64,000 nucleotides of DNA from Nocardia mikamii NBRC 108933 (GCF_001613505.1 NZ_BDCM01000006.1:372001-436000), one strand, 5' to 3'; positions 52,759 through 63,415 are shown, counted from the first letter of the stretch. Notes: a model not told the origin generated them from the letters alone. Numbers and translations: made by a program.

Positions 52759-53772
52759 TCAGCGGCGGCCGGTGGTGCGCAGTTCGCGCGGGAGGGCGAA
52801 GACCAGGGTCTCGTTCGCGGTGGTGACGGGCTGGACCTCGCCGTAGCCGTGTTCGGCGAGGAGGTCGAGCACGCCGCGCACCAGGATCTCGGGGACCGAG
52901 GCGCCCGAGGTGACCCCGACGGTGGTGACGCCCTCGAACCAGGCCGGGTCCACCTCGCGGGCGAAATCGACCAGATAGGAGGCGCGAGCGCCCGCGTTCA
53001 GGGCGACCTCCACCAGCCGCTTGGAGTTGGAGGAGTTGCGGGAGCCGACGACGATCACCAGATCGCATTCGGGTGCCATCGCCTTCACCGCGACCTGACG
53101 GTTCTGAGTGGCGTAGCAGATGTCGTCGCTGGGCGGGTCCTGCAGGTTCGGGAAGCGTGTGCGCAGCCGCTGCACCGTCTCCATCGTCTCGTCCACCGAG
53201 AGCGTGGTCTGCGACAGCCAGATCACCTTGTTCTCGTCGCGCACCTCGACGCCGTCGACCGCATCGGGGCCGTCGACCAGCTGAACGTGGTCGGGCGCCT
53301 CACCGGCGGTGCCCTCGACCTCCTCGTGGCCCTCGTGGCCGATGAGCAGGATGTCGAAGTCGTCACGAGCGAAGCGCTTGGCCTCCTGGTGCACCTTCGT
53401 CACCAGCGGGCAGGTCGCGTCGATGGTGTGCAGATTGCGGGCGGCCGCGGATTCGTGCACCGCCGGCGACACGCCGTGCGCCGAGAAGACCACCACCGAG
53501 CCCTCGGGCACCTCGTCGGTTTCGTCGACGAAGACCACGCCGCGCTCGCGCAGGGTCTCGACCACGTGGCGGTTGTGCACGATCTCCTTGCGCACGTAGA
53601 TCGGCGCACCGTGCTTCTCGAGGGTGCGCTCCACGGTTTCCACCGCCCGGTCCACACCCGCGCAGTAGCCGCGTGGTTCGGCGAGCAGCACCCGCTTGCC
53701 CGCGCCGGCACCGGCCGCATCGGCCGACCGGGCGATTCCGACATTCAGGGGGATAGCCGAGGACATGTTCAC
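52759..53772 (-). CDS. ispH: 4-hydroxy-3-methylbut-2-enyl diphosphate reductase
   Basis: 337 residues (ATG 53766 possible). The three [4Fe-4S] cysteines are Cys37 ([11 protein letters not shown]), Cys121 ([11 protein letters not shown]) and Cys219 ([11 protein letters not shown]); [15 protein letters not shown] and [15 protein letters not shown] complete the family. Last step of the MEP isoprenoid pathway. Divergent from the lipid-droplet-associated gene, 133 bp away. Confidence 0.96.
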   Translation of the reverse strand: MNMSSAIPLNVGIARSADAAGAGAGKRVLLAEPRGYCAGVDRAVETVERTLEKHGAPIYVRKEIVHNRHVVETLRERGVVFVDETDEVPEGSVVVFSAHGVSPAVHESAAARNLHTIDATCPLVTKVHQEAKRFARDDFDILLIGHEGHEEVEGTAGEAPDHVQLVDGPDAVDGVEVRDENKVIWLSQTTLSVDETMETVQRLRTRFPNLQDPPSDDICYATQNRQVAVKAMAPECDLVIVVGSRNSSNSKRLVEVALNAGARASYLVDFAREVDPAWFEGVTTVGVTSGASVPEILVRGVLDLLAEHGYGEVQPVTTANETLVFALPRELRTTGRR

Positions 53773-53905
53773 AGCTTACGTGCGCCGGCCGACGGGGAAA
53801 GTCCCGCCCGCGAACCGCGGGTACGGCGGTGTGGCGGGACGCGCGACAATGGAACACGTGAACTCTGTTCTTTGCATCACCGGCCGTTTCGGGCAGGCTA
53901 GGGAC

Positions 53906-54649
53906 ATGTTCCGACCTCCCTACCTGGCCCGGGTCGCCGCTGGGGCCGCCGTCTACGCCCTCGAGGAAACTCGCCGGTTACCCACTGTGGCAATCCATCT
54001 GCCGATCACCGCGATCAGCCAGTTGCTGCAGACCTCGATGCATCTGCAGCAGTTCGTGACCAGCCTCGCCCTCAAGGGTGACGAGGTCTTCGACCGGCTG
54101 GCCAATCGCCCGGTGGAGCAGCCGGAATGGGCCACCTTCGATGAGGACCTCGACGACGAGCAACCGTTCGGCAGCGGCGATTTCGGTGCGCGGGGCGACC
54201 GCGATTTCGCCGCGCGGCTCAGCCGCTTCGATCTGTTCGCCGAATCCGACCCGGCCGCGGGCGTCCCGGAACCCACGGCATCGGTCACTCCGTCGGCGAC
54301 GAACGGCTATGCCGCATCTCACACTGCGGAATCGGACACGGCTGAATCGGACGGGGCGGAATCGGACACGGCGCAGAGCGCCACCGAGGCGACCGGCGAG
54401 GACACGGACACCCCCGGAACCGGTTCCGCCGGCGCCGCCGCGCCCGCGGAACCGCGTGGGGTGCTCGAACCCGAGGTCGCCGGGCGGTACGACTACGCGA
54501 ACATGACGCTGGCTCAGCTGCGGGCCCGGCTGCGCATGCTCAGCGTCGAGGAGTTGGCCGAATTGCTGGCCTACGAGCAGCAGACCCTGGACCGGGCGCC
54601 GTTCGTGACCATGCTGACGAACCGGATCGCCACCGTGCAGGCCAAGTGA
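53906..54649 (+). CDS. Lipid-droplet-associated protein (Rv1109c-like)
   Basis: 247 residues from ATG 53906. The N-terminal part is hydrophobic and amphipathic ([45 protein letters not shown]), followed by an acidic, low-complexity segment with degenerate [15 protein letters not shown] repeats, and a C-terminal helical motif [45 protein letters not shown]. Known in Nocardia and Rhodococcus annotation as lipid droplet-associated. Directly upstream of xseA, whose GTG overlaps its stop by 4 bp. Confidence 0.82.
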   Translation: MFRPPYLARVAAGAAVYALEETRRLPTVAIHLPITAISQLLQTSMHLQQFVTSLALKGDEVFDRLANRPVEQPEWATFDEDLDDEQPFGSGDFGARGDRDFAARLSRFDLFAESDPAAGVPEPTASVTPSATNGYAASHTAESDTAESDGAESDTAQSATEATGEDTDTPGTGSAGAAAPAEPRGVLEPEVAGRYDYANMTLAQLRARLRMLSVEELAELLAYEQQTLDRAPFVTMLTNRIATVQAK

Positions 54650-56013
54650 CCGACTCACACGCCGACGCGCCGGCCGCGGGGGCACGAGCCTCCGGGGAAC
54701 CGGCGCGTTCTGCTGCCCGCCCCGCCAACTCGGCCGAACAGCCGTGGCCGGTGCGCACCATCGCGATGAAGGTCGCGCAGTGGATCGACCGCCTCGGCAG
54801 CGTCTGGGTGGAGGGCCAGATCACCCAGATCAATCTGCGCCCCGGCACCCGCACCGCGTTCCTGGTGCTGCGCGATACCGCCGCCGACATGTCGCTGTCG
54901 ATCACCTGCGATCCGCAACTGCTGCGCGCCTCGGCCGTCCCGCTGCAGGAGGGCAGCCGGGTGGTGGTCTACGGCAAACTGTCGTACTTCACCGGCCGGG
55001 GCACGATCTCGTTGCGCGTCACCGAGATTCGCCCCGTCGGCATCGGCGAGCTACTGGCCCGCATCGAACGTCTGAAGGCGCTGCTGGCCGCGGAGGGGTT
55101 GTTCGATCCGCGACTGAAGCGGCCGATGCCGTTCCTGCCCAAGGTGATCGGCTTGATCACCGGTCGCGCCAGCGCCGCCGAACACGACGTGGTGACCGTG
55201 GCCCAGCAGCGGTGGCCCGCGGTCCGTTTCGAGATCCGCAATACCGCCGTGCAGGGGCCGGCCGCGGTGCCGCAGATCCTCGACGCGCTGGCCGAGTTGA
55301 ACGATCACCCGGAGGTCGAGGTGATCGTGCTGGCGCGCGGCGGTGGCAGTGTCGAGGATCTGCTGCCGTTCTCCGACGAAACCCTGTGCCGCGCTATCGT
55401 TTCCGCGACCACCCCGATCGTCAGCGCGATCGGGCACGAGCCGGACAATCCGCTCTCGGACTACGTCGCGGATCTGCGCGCGGCCACGCCGACCGACGCG
55501 GCCAAACGACTGGTTCCCGACGCCGCGGCCGAACTCGCGGGCGTCCGGGAACTCCGCGCCCGCTCGGCCGCGGCATTGCGCGGCTGGGTCGATCGCGAGG
55601 CGCGCGCCCTGCAGCAGTTGCGCTCGCGCCCGGTCCTGGCCGATCCGCTGCGGATTCTGGACCAGCGCCACGACGAGATCGAGCGGCTGCGCACTTCGGC
55701 CCACCGCGCCGTCGAACACTGCCTCACCAGCCAGGCCACCACCGCGCGGCATCTGCGCGACAAGCTCACCGCGGTGGGCCCGGCCGCCACCCTCGCGCGC
55801 GGATACGCTGTCGTGCAACGGGTTACCGGTACGGAGCGCCACGTCGTCCGCACCGTCGCCGACTCCCCGCCGGGCACGCAATTGCGTATCCGGGTCGCCG
55901 ACGGCGCGATCAGCGCCGCCGCCCTGGGCAGTCAGGCCCTCGCGAATCCCATACCGGCCCAGCGGGTTACGGACCGGCCGGCACCGGCATCCGAACAGGA
56001 GGAATCGTCATGA
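54646..56013 (+). CDS. xseA: Exodeoxyribonuclease VII large subunit
   Basis: 455 residues from GTG 54646 overlapping the previous stop. OB-fold domain [41 protein letters not shown] and the catalytic region [29 protein letters not shown]...[25 protein letters not shown]...[28 protein letters not shown]. Coiled-coil C-terminus. Degrades single-stranded DNA with XseB. Confidence 0.96.
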   Translation: MTDSHADAPAAGARASGEPARSAARPANSAEQPWPVRTIAMKVAQWIDRLGSVWVEGQITQINLRPGTRTAFLVLRDTAADMSLSITCDPQLLRASAVPLQEGSRVVVYGKLSYFTGRGTISLRVTEIRPVGIGELLARIERLKALLAAEGLFDPRLKRPMPFLPKVIGLITGRASAAEHDVVTVAQQRWPAVRFEIRNTAVQGPAAVPQILDALAELNDHPEVEVIVLARGGGSVEDLLPFSDETLCRAIVSATTPIVSAIGHEPDNPLSDYVADLRAATPTDAAKRLVPDAAAELAGVRELRARSAAALRGWVDREARALQQLRSRPVLADPLRILDQRHDEIERLRTSAHRAVEHCLTSQATTARHLRDKLTAVGPAATLARGYAVVQRVTGTERHVVRTVADSPPGTQLRIRVADGAISAAALGSQALANPIPAQRVTDRPAPASEQEESS

Positions 56014-56237
56014 CCGAGAGCGATGACACCGAAATCGCGACCTTCGGCTACGAACGCGCCCGCGACGAACTGGTCAACGTCGTGAAGATGCTCGAACAGG
56101 GCGGAATGGACCTCGACGATTCGCTCGCCTTGTGGGAACGCGGCGAGGCACTGGCCAACCGGTGCGAGGAACATCTCGCCGGAGCCCGCCGGCGGGTCGA
56201 GGACGCACTGTCGCGGCGCGGCGGAGACCAGGACTGA
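56010..56237 (+). CDS. xseB: Exodeoxyribonuclease VII small subunit
   Basis: 75 residues, ATG overlapping the xseA stop (ATGA) with AGGAGGA upstream. [45 protein letters not shown] is the XseB signature. Confidence 0.95.
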   Translation: MTESDDTEIATFGYERARDELVNVVKMLEQGGMDLDDSLALWERGEALANRCEEHLAGARRRVEDALSRRGGDQD

Positions 56238-56239
56238 GC

Positions 56240-56584
56240 ATGGATATCCGTCGCGTCGTCCCGGATCTGCGCGTCGCCGATATGGAGCGGGCCCGCGCCT
56301 TCTACCGGGCGCTGGGCCTCGACGAGGTGATGGATCTCGGCTGGGCGGTCGGGCTGGCCTCACCGAGCAATCCGACCGCGCAGATTTTGCTGGTCGGTGC
56401 CGACGCCGACGACCCGCAGCCGGATATCAGCGTCGAGGTCGCCGATGTGGACGCCGCGCACGAGACGATGGTCGCGGCCGGGGCCGAGGTGGTCTACGCG
56501 CTGCGCGACGAGCCGTGGGGTGTGCGGCGGTTCTTCGTCCGCGATCCGGACGGCACGGTGGTCAACGTCGTGAGCCACCGCTGA
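56240..56584 (+). CDS. VOC family protein
   Basis: 114 residues starting 2 bp after the xseB stop. MDIRRVVPDLRVADMERARAFYRALGLDEVMDLGW and FVRDPDGTVVNVVSHR mark the glyoxalase/bleomycin-resistance fold. Probably co-transcribed with xseAB. This gene is not in the M. tuberculosis cluster as I recall it. Confidence 0.85.
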   Translation: MDIRRVVPDLRVADMERARAFYRALGLDEVMDLGWAVGLASPSNPTAQILLVGADADDPQPDISVEVADVDAAHETMVAAGAEVVYALRDEPWGVRRFFVRDPDGTVVNVVSHR

Positions 56585-56627
56585 GCCCGCGTTCAGGGTC
56601 GTAACAGGCTCAGGGTTGCGGCGGGGC

Positions 56628-57191
56628 TCAGGGCCGCAGCGGGGCGGCGGCGTCCACGGCCTGCGCGAGCGCCAGATAGGCCGCCTCGTCGGCCGCGCCC
56701 TTGAGCAGCACGCGACTCTGCCCGAAGTCCGAGATCCACGCCGACTCACTGCCCTGCACGTGGTAGACGGTCCACTTCTGGTTGCCCACCATCCGGGAAC
56801 CCGAGGGGCTGCGGGTGTCGACGACGTGGGCGGCGAGCGCGCTCTCGCTCGCATTGCTCTGGCTCAGCTGCAGGTAGGTGCCTTTGGAGGTGATGAAACC
56901 GACCGTGCTGACCGTGCCGCCGCCGGAGCCGGTGACGGTGTCACGACTGCCGGAATTGGCCTTCCAGTCCGCCGGCACCGCCGGGTCGCGAATCGGGAAC
57001 GGCAGCGCCTTGGCATCGTCGTGCAGGGCCGACTGGACGTCGAAGTTCGGCACCTGACCGGGCGTGGGTCCGTGCGCGGAGAAACTGCACTGGCTGGCCA
57101 CCGCGGCCAGCACCACGCAGATCAGTACCAGCGGGATCAGTGACCAGATCAGATCCCGGTAGTCGTTGAGGATGCGTGGTTTCTGCGACAC
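56628..57191 (-). CDS. DUF4245 membrane-anchored protein (Rv1100-like)
   Basis: 187 residues from GTG 57191 (VSQKPRILNDYRDLIWSLIPLVLICVVLAAVASQ). One N-terminal membrane helix, then an extracytoplasmic domain (DVQSALHDDAKALPFPIRDPAVPADWKANSGS...WTVYHVQGSESAWISDFGQSRVLLKGAADEAAYLALAQAV). Divergent from glpX, as in M. tuberculosis. Function unknown. Confidence 0.85.
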   Translation of the reverse strand: MSQKPRILNDYRDLIWSLIPLVLICVVLAAVASQCSFSAHGPTPGQVPNFDVQSALHDDAKALPFPIRDPAVPADWKANSGSRDTVTGSGGGTVSTVGFITSKGTYLQLSQSNASESALAAHVVDTRSPSGSRMVGNQKWTVYHVQGSESAWISDFGQSRVLLKGAADEAAYLALAQAVDAAAPLRP

Positions 57192-57375
57192 GCCCCAAGT
57201 ATCCACGCGCCACCGAATCCGCCGAGCCTCGCCCTCGGCCCGGGAGGCCGACATCACAGCCGTCCCCACCGGGGCGGACGCTCTTCCCGCGAAGTGGAAC
57301 AGCAGTACCTGAATGGCGGATCCGACCGTTCTGCGACAATTCACGCAGCAATACACAACTCGAGGAGGCACCGTC

Positions 57376-58422
57376 ATGACGGCACCCACACCCGCAACCA
57401 GTCGCCGCCGCGAGGCCCCGGACCGCAACCTCGCACTGGAGTTGGTCCGGGTGACCGAGGCCGGTGCGATGGCCGCGGGTCGCTGGGTCGGCCGCGGTGA
57501 CAAGGAGGGCGGCGACGGGGCGGCCGTCGACGCGATGCGCCAACTGGTGGCCACCGTCTCCATGCGCGGCACCGTCGTGATCGGCGAGGGCGAGAAGGAC
57601 GAAGCCCCGATGCTCTACAACGGCGAGGCCGTGGGCGACGGGACCGGTCCCGAGGTCGACTTCGCCGTCGACCCGATCGACGGCACCACGCTGATGTCGA
57701 AGGGCTCCCCGGGCGCCATCTCGGTGCTGGCGGTCGCCGAACGCGGCGCCATGTTCGATCCGTCGGCGGTGTTCTATATGGAGAAGATCGCGGTCGGCCC
57801 GGAGGCGGCCGACGTCATCGACCTGTCCGCCCCCATCGCCGAGAATCTGCGCCGGGTGGCCAAGGCCAAGAACTCGGCGGTCTCCGACCTGACCGTCTGC
57901 GTGCTGGACCGGCCCCGCCATGCCCGCCACATCCAGGAGGTTCGCGACGCGGGTGCGCGCATCCGCCTGATCTCCGACGGTGACGTCGCCGGCGCGATCG
58001 CCTGCGCCCGTCCCGAATCGGGCACCGACATGCTCGTCGGCATCGGCGGCACCCCCGAGGGCATCATCGCCGCGGCCGCGCTGCGCTGTATGGGCGGTGC
58101 GCTGCAGGGCAAACTGGCCCCCACCGACGACGCGGAGAAGCAGAAGGCGCTCGATGCCGGTCACGACCTCGACCGCATCCTGAACACCGAGGACCTGGTC
58201 TCGGGCGAGAACGTCTTCTTCTCCGCCACCGGCGTCACCGACGGCGACCTGCTGCGCGGCGTGCGCTACTACAGCGGCGGCGCCTCGACCCAGTCGATCG
58301 TGATGCGCTCCAAGTCCGGCACCGTGCGCATCATCGACGCCTACCACCGCCTCACCAAGCTGCACGAATACGCCTCCGTCGACTTCGTCGGCGACGAGGA
58401 CGCGATTCCGCCGCTGCCCTGA
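57376..58422 (+). CDS. glpX: Class II fructose-1,6-bisphosphatase
   Basis: 348 residues from ATG 57376 with GAGGAGG at 8 nt. The phosphatase motif is [36 protein letters not shown] and ECF-style [21 protein letters not shown] complete the GlpX family. Gluconeogenic; corresponds to Rv1099c. A strong terminator follows at 58441-58478. Confidence 0.96.
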   Translation: MTAPTPATSRRREAPDRNLALELVRVTEAGAMAAGRWVGRGDKEGGDGAAVDAMRQLVATVSMRGTVVIGEGEKDEAPMLYNGEAVGDGTGPEVDFAVDPIDGTTLMSKGSPGAISVLAVAERGAMFDPSAVFYMEKIAVGPEAADVIDLSAPIAENLRRVAKAKNSAVSDLTVCVLDRPRHARHIQEVRDAGARIRLISDGDVAGAIACARPESGTDMLVGIGGTPEGIIAAAALRCMGGALQGKLAPTDDAEKQKALDAGHDLDRILNTEDLVSGENVFFSATGVTDGDLLRGVRYYSGGASTQSIVMRSKSGTVRIIDAYHRLTKLHEYASVDFVGDEDAIPPLP

Positions 58423-58440
58423 TACTCCACTCGGCGAGTG

Positions 58441-58478
58441 AGTTCGGCCCCCGGATCGCACGATCCGGGGGCCGAACT
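58441..58478. terminator. Bidirectional terminator after glpX
   Basis: Perfect 18-bp GC-rich arms with a 2-nt loop (CA), starting AGTTCGGCCCCCGGATCG. It lies between the convergent glpX and HTH-type genes and ends 9 bp from the latter's stop. Confidence 0.85.
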
Positions 58479-58486
58479 GTGTGCCG

Positions 58487-59479
58487 TCAGGTCGATTCGA
58501 TCAGCAGATGCCGCAGGCGGGCCGTGTCGTCGGAGTCGTTGTCGACATCCACCACAGCGACGAACTCACGGTCACCCGCGCGGCGCTGCAGCGGACTCCA
58601 GGAGTGAGCCAGATACCAGCCCGCTCCGGTGGTACCACGCGGCCCCGAGCCGCCACAGAAGATCCAGTATCGCCCGGGATGCACATCCGGATCGGGCCGC
58701 GCCCGGGCGATGACGCCGATACTGCGTTCGTCACTCGAGCCGTACCGGCTACCGTCCGTCAACTCCACCTCACCGAAACGAGGACCCCGCTCGGCGCCGA
58801 AGCGTTCGAGACTGAACAGCGGACGGTCGACCGTGTCGAGATACGCACGGGTGCAGGCGTTACCGCTCAGCCCGAAGCTGATGAAGGGCCGGTCGTTGTG
58901 CGCGGCGACCTCGCGGTCGCTTCGAACATCGGTCGCGAGCCCGGTGCCACGTTGAAGCATGGACAACACGTACAGCAGTCCGCGAAGTTCCCTCTCCGGC
59001 AATGCGGCCGGCACATCCGGGCGACGGCCGGCAGCCCACGCGCGGTCGTGTCGCTCGCGGGCGCCCGGCTCGAGAGTATCGGCCGCCCCGTGCCCGGAGC
59101 GACGTGGTGGCTCGAGAGTCGGGTAGACGAGAGTGACTCCGCTGGTGATCATCTCGGCTCCGAGGAAGGCCTCGAGTTCGGCGTCGGTTGCGGGAGAACC
59201 CGTTTCGTGCGCTCCCCCTGACGGTGTCGCATCCGCCGCCCGAAACAAATCCTCCACCGTCCAGCCGGGGAACATCGTGGCCAGCACCCGGCAGTGATAA
59301 TCCCGGGGAAGCCCGACCATGTTGCCCGACAGCCACTGGTAGTACTGGGTCTTCGCAGGCCCGTAACCGGGTGGGATGGGCGGGTCGAGTCGCGCGGCGC
59401 AGTGGTCGTATGCGGCCAGGAAGTCCGCATGGCTGGTGAGATGCCGCTCCGCCAGCAGCATCTTCAGAATGGTAGCCAA
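58487..59479 (-). CDS. Putative HTH-type regulatory protein, actinobacterial family
   Basis: 330 residues from TTG 59479, selected because AAGGGGG lies 5 nt upstream and relatives begin with the same LATILKML-type sequence; ATG 59542 is the next choice. N-terminal: LKMLLAERHLTSHADFLAAYDHCAARLD and TQYYQWLSGNMVGLPRDYHCRVLATMFPGWTVEDLF, which look like a divergent XRE-type helix-turn-helix. The C-terminal ~200 residues (RPFISFGLSGNACTRAYLDTVDRPLF...YWIFCGGSGPRGTTGAGWYLA) are of unknown role. Similar proteins are common in Nocardia and Streptomyces. Confidence 0.7.
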   Translation of the reverse strand: MATILKMLLAERHLTSHADFLAAYDHCAARLDPPIPPGYGPAKTQYYQWLSGNMVGLPRDYHCRVLATMFPGWTVEDLFRAADATPSGGAHETGSPATDAELEAFLGAEMITSGVTLVYPTLEPPRRSGHGAADTLEPGARERHDRAWAAGRRPDVPAALPERELRGLLYVLSMLQRGTGLATDVRSDREVAAHNDRPFISFGLSGNACTRAYLDTVDRPLFSLERFGAERGPRFGEVELTDGSRYGSSDERSIGVIARARPDPDVHPGRYWIFCGGSGPRGTTGAGWYLAHSWSPLQRRAGDREFVAVVDVDNDSDDTARLRHLLIEST

Positions 59480-60044
59480 GTAAACCCCCTTACCCCTGAG
59501 ACCACCGCCCCCGCGGCGGCTCGATCCGCAATCGCAGCTCATGCGGGGCCGCCGACGCGCGCGGCGGCCACCGGCTGGAAGCCGTACAGCGCCCGCACAG
59601 GTGCAGGAGATCCCGTTACCGATCCCGCCCATCACGACCACGATGAGCTGCGCGTCCTCCTTCCGGCCACGGCGGACGCGACGATCCGCGTGCCCGCATA
59701 CCGGGTGGTTGCCTTACTCGATCGGTGACCCACTTTCCATTAAGCCCCCTAACACCGTTGAGCAGCAACGGATCTCCGATCCGTTTTCGTCCGTTTTCCG
59801 CCCCCTCCTCGGATACCCCGATCGATCGACCACTCGGAGCACGCCGCACTCGGCACCGAAAGGCACTGCGGCACAATACCCTTACTGATCTTGGAACAGG
59901 ATGACGAGTCCGATGACGGACGAAACCGAACCGAGCAGACCGTCCCACGAGGTGTTTCACGGACGTTGATCGAAGTAGCGGAAACACAGAGCAACCCGGG
60001 CAGCTATCCGCGCTGCCCATCCCAGAAGTCGGGAGGCAAATCCC
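59480..60044. other. Non-coding gap with no firm gene
   Basis: 565 bp. The 5' half carries a weak minus-strand extension of the previous gene and a plus-strand frame ending DHDELRVLLPATADATIRVPAYRVVALLDR at 59728 that could be a small ORF but lacks a clear start. The 3' part (59760-59890) is lower in GC and may hold the promoter of the IPT-type gene. Nothing else was seen. Confidence 0.45.
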
Positions 60045-60505
60045 GTGCCTACCATCACCTCACTCTCGCCGACGTCCGCACCGGGTCGGGCCTGACGGGA
60101 GTCACCGCGGTGAATTTCGGTGCCACTCCGGCGACCTCGTTCACCGTCGATTCCGACACCCAGATCACCGCCGTCGCCCCCGCCGGCACCGGGATCGTGT
60201 CGGTGACGGTCACCGGGCCCGGTGGCACCAGCAACTCGGCGACCTACGTCTACGTCGTCGTACCGAGCATCACCTCCGTCTCCCCGTCCTCCGGGCCGGC
60301 CACGGGCGGCAACAATGTGACGATCACCGGCACCGATTTCACCGGCCCGCTGACCGTCCGGTTCGGCACGACCGCCACGACGTTCACCGTGAACTCCAGC
60401 ACCCAGGTCACCGCCGTCGCCCCCGCACATGCGGCGGGTACGGTGCAGATCACCGTTACCGGCTCGGGCGGGACCAGCAACGGTGTCGCCTACACCTTCG
60501 TCTGA
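60045..60505 (+). pseudogene. IPT/TIG-domain protein, frameshifted
   Basis: GTG 60045, with GGGAGG 8 nt upstream, starts VPTITSLSPTSAPGRA and stops at 60093-60095. The sequence then continues in another frame as GLTGVTAVNFGATPATSFTVDSDTQITAVAPAGTG and a complete second domain (VVPSITSVSPSSGPATGGNNVTITGTDFTGPLTVRFG...VAYTFV) to 60505. The first IPT/TIG domain therefore has lost a short stretch and its frame. Immunoglobulin-like IPT/TIG domains are usually on surface proteins. Without a shift, only downstream starts would produce a partial protein. Confidence 0.75.
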
Positions 60506-60660
60506 CGTCAGTACGCGCGGCCGGTCGCCGGCGGGCACGTCCTGCCGACGGCCGTGCCGTGCCGGGGGTCCGCCGCACCGCCGGTATTCCGCCGATTCCT
60601 GTGCGAAAAGCCTCAGGCGTGGCAGCCCACTCCATCGTTCAACCGGCTTAGTGTCGAGTT

Positions 60661-62067
60661 ATGACCGACGACCAGACGCAGTACCGCATCGAACACGACA
60701 CCATGGGCGAGGTCCGCGTTCCGGTGAACGCGCTGTGGCGAGCGCAGACGCAGCGGGCGGTGGAGAACTTCCCGATCAGCGGCCGCGGGCTCGAACGCGC
60801 TCAGATCCGCGCCCTCGGCCTGCTCAAGGCCGCGTGTGCGGCGGTGAACCGGGATCTGGGGCTGCTCGACGGTGTGAAGGCCGAGGCGATCATCGCCGCC
60901 GCGAACGAGATCGCCGAGGGCCGCCACGACGACCAGTTCCCCATCGACGTCTTCCAGACCGGTTCCGGCACGAGCTCGAACATGAATGCCAACGAGGTGA
61001 TCGCGAGCCTGGCCGCCGCCCGGGGCGTCACCGTGCACCCGAACGACGACGTGAACATGTCCCAGTCGTCCAACGACACCTTCCCCACCGCGACGCATCT
61101 GGCCGCCACCGAGGCCGTGGTGAAGGAGCTGCTTCCGGCGCTGGATCATCTGCGGCTGCGGCTGCTGGACAAGGCCACCGAGTGGCGGACGGTGGTGAAG
61201 TCCGGCCGCACTCACCTGATGGACGCCGTCCCGGTGACCCTCGGCCAGGAGTTCAGCGGTTACACCCGGCAGGTCGAGGCCGGTACGGAACGCCTGGTCG
61301 CCGCGCTGCCGCGGCTGGGTGAGCTGCCCATCGGCGGCACCGCGGTCGGCACCGGACTCAACGCGCCCGCCGGCTTCGGCGCGAAAGTCGTTGCGGAACT
61401 GCGCAAGACGACCGGGCTGGACGAACTGGCCGAGGCTCGCAACCATTTCGAGGCCCAGGCCGCGCGCGACGGTCTGGTCGAGATCTCCGGTTCGCTGCGG
61501 ACCATCGCCATCAGTCTCACCAAGATCGCCAACGATATTCGCTGGATGGGTTCCGGACCGCTCACCGGGCTCGCGGAGATCCAGCTGCCGGATCTGCAGC
61601 CGGGCTCCTCGATCATGCCCGGCAAGGTGAATCCCGTTCTGCCGGAAGCGGTGACGCAGGTCGCCGCCCAGGTGATCGGCAACGATGCGGCGGTGGCGTG
61701 GGGCGGCGGCAACGGCGCTTTCGAACTGAACGTCTACATCCCGATGATGGCCCGCAACGTCCTCGAGTCGATTCGATTGCTGGCCAACGTGTCTCGCCTC
61801 TTCGCCGACAAGTGCGTCGCCGGCCTCACCGCCGATACCGAACGGCTGCGCCGGCTCGCCGAGTCCTCGCCGTCGATCGTCACCCCGCTGAACTCGGGCA
61901 TCGGCTACGAGGAAGCGGCCGCCGTCGCGAAACAGGCGCTGCGGGAGAACAAGACGATTCGGGAGACGGTCGTCGACCGCGGTTTGATCGGCGAGAAGCT
62001 GTCGGAGGAAGAGCTGGATCGCCGGTTGGACGTGCTGTCGATGGCGAAGGTCGAGGATCAGGACTGA
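60661..62067 (+). CDS. fumC: Class II fumarate hydratase
   Basis: 468 residues. [57 protein letters not shown] and the signature [17 protein letters not shown] (about 316-332). TCA cycle, corresponds to Rv1098c. No clear ribosome site; a TTAGTG -10-like element 10 bp upstream suggests a leaderless mRNA. Hairpin terminator downstream. Confidence 0.97.
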   Translation: MTDDQTQYRIEHDTMGEVRVPVNALWRAQTQRAVENFPISGRGLERAQIRALGLLKAACAAVNRDLGLLDGVKAEAIIAAANEIAEGRHDDQFPIDVFQTGSGTSSNMNANEVIASLAAARGVTVHPNDDVNMSQSSNDTFPTATHLAATEAVVKELLPALDHLRLRLLDKATEWRTVVKSGRTHLMDAVPVTLGQEFSGYTRQVEAGTERLVAALPRLGELPIGGTAVGTGLNAPAGFGAKVVAELRKTTGLDELAEARNHFEAQAARDGLVEISGSLRTIAISLTKIANDIRWMGSGPLTGLAEIQLPDLQPGSSIMPGKVNPVLPEAVTQVAAQVIGNDAAVAWGGGNGAFELNVYIPMMARNVLESIRLLANVSRLFADKCVAGLTADTERLRRLAESSPSIVTPLNSGIGYEEAAAVAKQALRENKTIRETVVDRGLIGEKLSEEELDRRLDVLSMAKVEDQD

Positions 62068-62078
62068 TCGCACGATCT

Positions 62079-62125
62079 CCGGATCCGGCCGCCGCGACTC
62101 GCTCGCGCCGAGAGGCCGGATCCGG
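62079..62125. terminator. Bidirectional terminator after fumC
   Basis: CCGGATCCGGCC and GGCCGGATCCGG, perfect 12-bp arms with a 23-nt loop, between convergent fumC and the FAD monooxygenase gene. Confidence 0.7.
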
Positions 62126-62134
62126 ACTGGCGGC

Positions 62135-63319
62135 TCAGGCCGCCACCAGCGCCGGATAGTCGCGCAGATCGATGTCGTTGGCGGCATTGTCGCTGTATTT
62201 CAGCATCAGGTCGAACATCCGCGAGCCGAGGAACCAGTTGCGCATCCGGATACCGCGGGCGGTGCGCGGGGCGAGGAAGCGGCCCGCGTTGCTGTTGCCC
62301 GCGATCTTGGCGTAGCGCTTCATCAGTTCGTTGTAGCGCGCGAAGGCGGCGGTGTGGTCGCCGTCGGCCAGCGCCAGCTCCCCCGCCAGTACGTAGGCGC
62401 CGACGACTGCCAGCCCGGTTCCGAAGCCGCCCAGCGTATTTCCGTAGGCGGAGTCGCCGACCAGCGCGATCCGGCCCTTGGTGTAGCCCTTCTTCATTCC
62501 CACCTGCCCCAGCGAATCCAGGTAGAAAGAGTCCAGTTCGGACAGTTCGGCCATCATGGCGGGCACCGGCCCACGGGCACCGGCGAAGGCCTCGGCCAGG
62601 ACGCGGCGCTGTGCCGCCTCGTCGTGCCGGTCGTAGGTGAGCGGCTGCGCGGCGAACATGTACATGTGCGCGGCCTTGTTCCCGCCGCGGACCGCGAGCC
62701 GTCCGGGTTCGTTGTAGGCCTCGGACCGGTTGCGCTGCCGCGGTCCGCTCGGGTCGTGCCCCCATCCGGCCGCACCCGCGGTGCAGTAGTAGTAGCCCAG
62801 ATGTTTGACGTAGTCGGCCTCGGGACCGAAGGCCAGCGCGCGCACCCGGGAGTGGATGCCGTCGCAACCGACCACCAGATCGAAGGTCCGCGCGGGGGCG
62901 TTCTCGAATTCGACCTCGACGCCGGCGGCGGTCTCACGCAGCGCGGTGACGGAGTCGCCGAACACGTATTCACAGCCGTGCACGGTGCGCTCGTAGAAGA
63001 TCTCGGCCAGGTCGCCACGCAGGATCTCCACGTCGCCACCGGTGAAATCGCCTGATATGACGGCCAATTCGCCGCCCTCGGCGTCGGTGAGGATCATATC
63101 GGTCTTGCCGGTCTGCCGGCGGTGGATCTCCTCCCAGACGCCCATCCGCTCTAGCACCGTGCGGTGGGTCGCGCCCTTGAAGTCGACGGCTTGGCCGCCG
63201 GCCCGCAATTCGGGCGCTCGCTCGACGACGGTGACAGCGAAGCCGTAGCGCTGCAGCCAGTACGCCAGCGCCGGGCCGGCGATGCTCGCACCGGAGATGA
63301 GAACTGTCGTATTCCGCAT
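62135..63319 (-). CDS. FAD-dependent monooxygenase (aromatic hydroxylase/tetracycline-destructase type)
   Basis: 394 residues. GxGxxG variant SGASIAGPALAYWLQRYGFAVTVVERAPELRAGGQAVDFKG, the DG motif VVGCDGIHSRVR, and RIALVGDSAYGNTLGGFGTGLAVVGAYVLAGEL. This is the PHBH-type class A flavoprotein group, nearest in style to antibiotic-modifying members. Substrate unknown. Divergent from a TetR regulator with a 14-bp palindrome between. Confidence 0.92.
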   Translation of the reverse strand: MRNTTVLISGASIAGPALAYWLQRYGFAVTVVERAPELRAGGQAVDFKGATHRTVLERMGVWEEIHRRQTGKTDMILTDAEGGELAVISGDFTGGDVEILRGDLAEIFYERTVHGCEYVFGDSVTALRETAAGVEVEFENAPARTFDLVVGCDGIHSRVRALAFGPEADYVKHLGYYYCTAGAAGWGHDPSGPRQRNRSEAYNEPGRLAVRGGNKAAHMYMFAAQPLTYDRHDEAAQRRVLAEAFAGARGPVPAMMAELSELDSFYLDSLGQVGMKKGYTKGRIALVGDSAYGNTLGGFGTGLAVVGAYVLAGELALADGDHTAAFARYNELMKRYAKIAGNSNAGRFLAPRTARGIRMRNWFLGSRMFDLMLKYSDNAANDIDLRDYPALVAA

Positions 63320-63352
63320 GATGACCCCTCGATCAGTAACTGTGTCTGTCGG

Positions 63353-63366
63353 ACGCTAATTAGCGT
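63353..63366. promoter_or_regulatory. TetR operator palindrome ACGCTAATTAGCGT
   Basis: Perfect 14-bp palindrome midway (34-50 bp) between the FAD monooxygenase and TetR start codons. Likely operator for the adjacent TetR protein and control of both genes. Confidence 0.65.
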
Positions 63367-63415
63367 ATGCTGGACGCAGTTTCCCGTCAAGCCGGAATTC
63401 GGAGAGGATGGCGTC

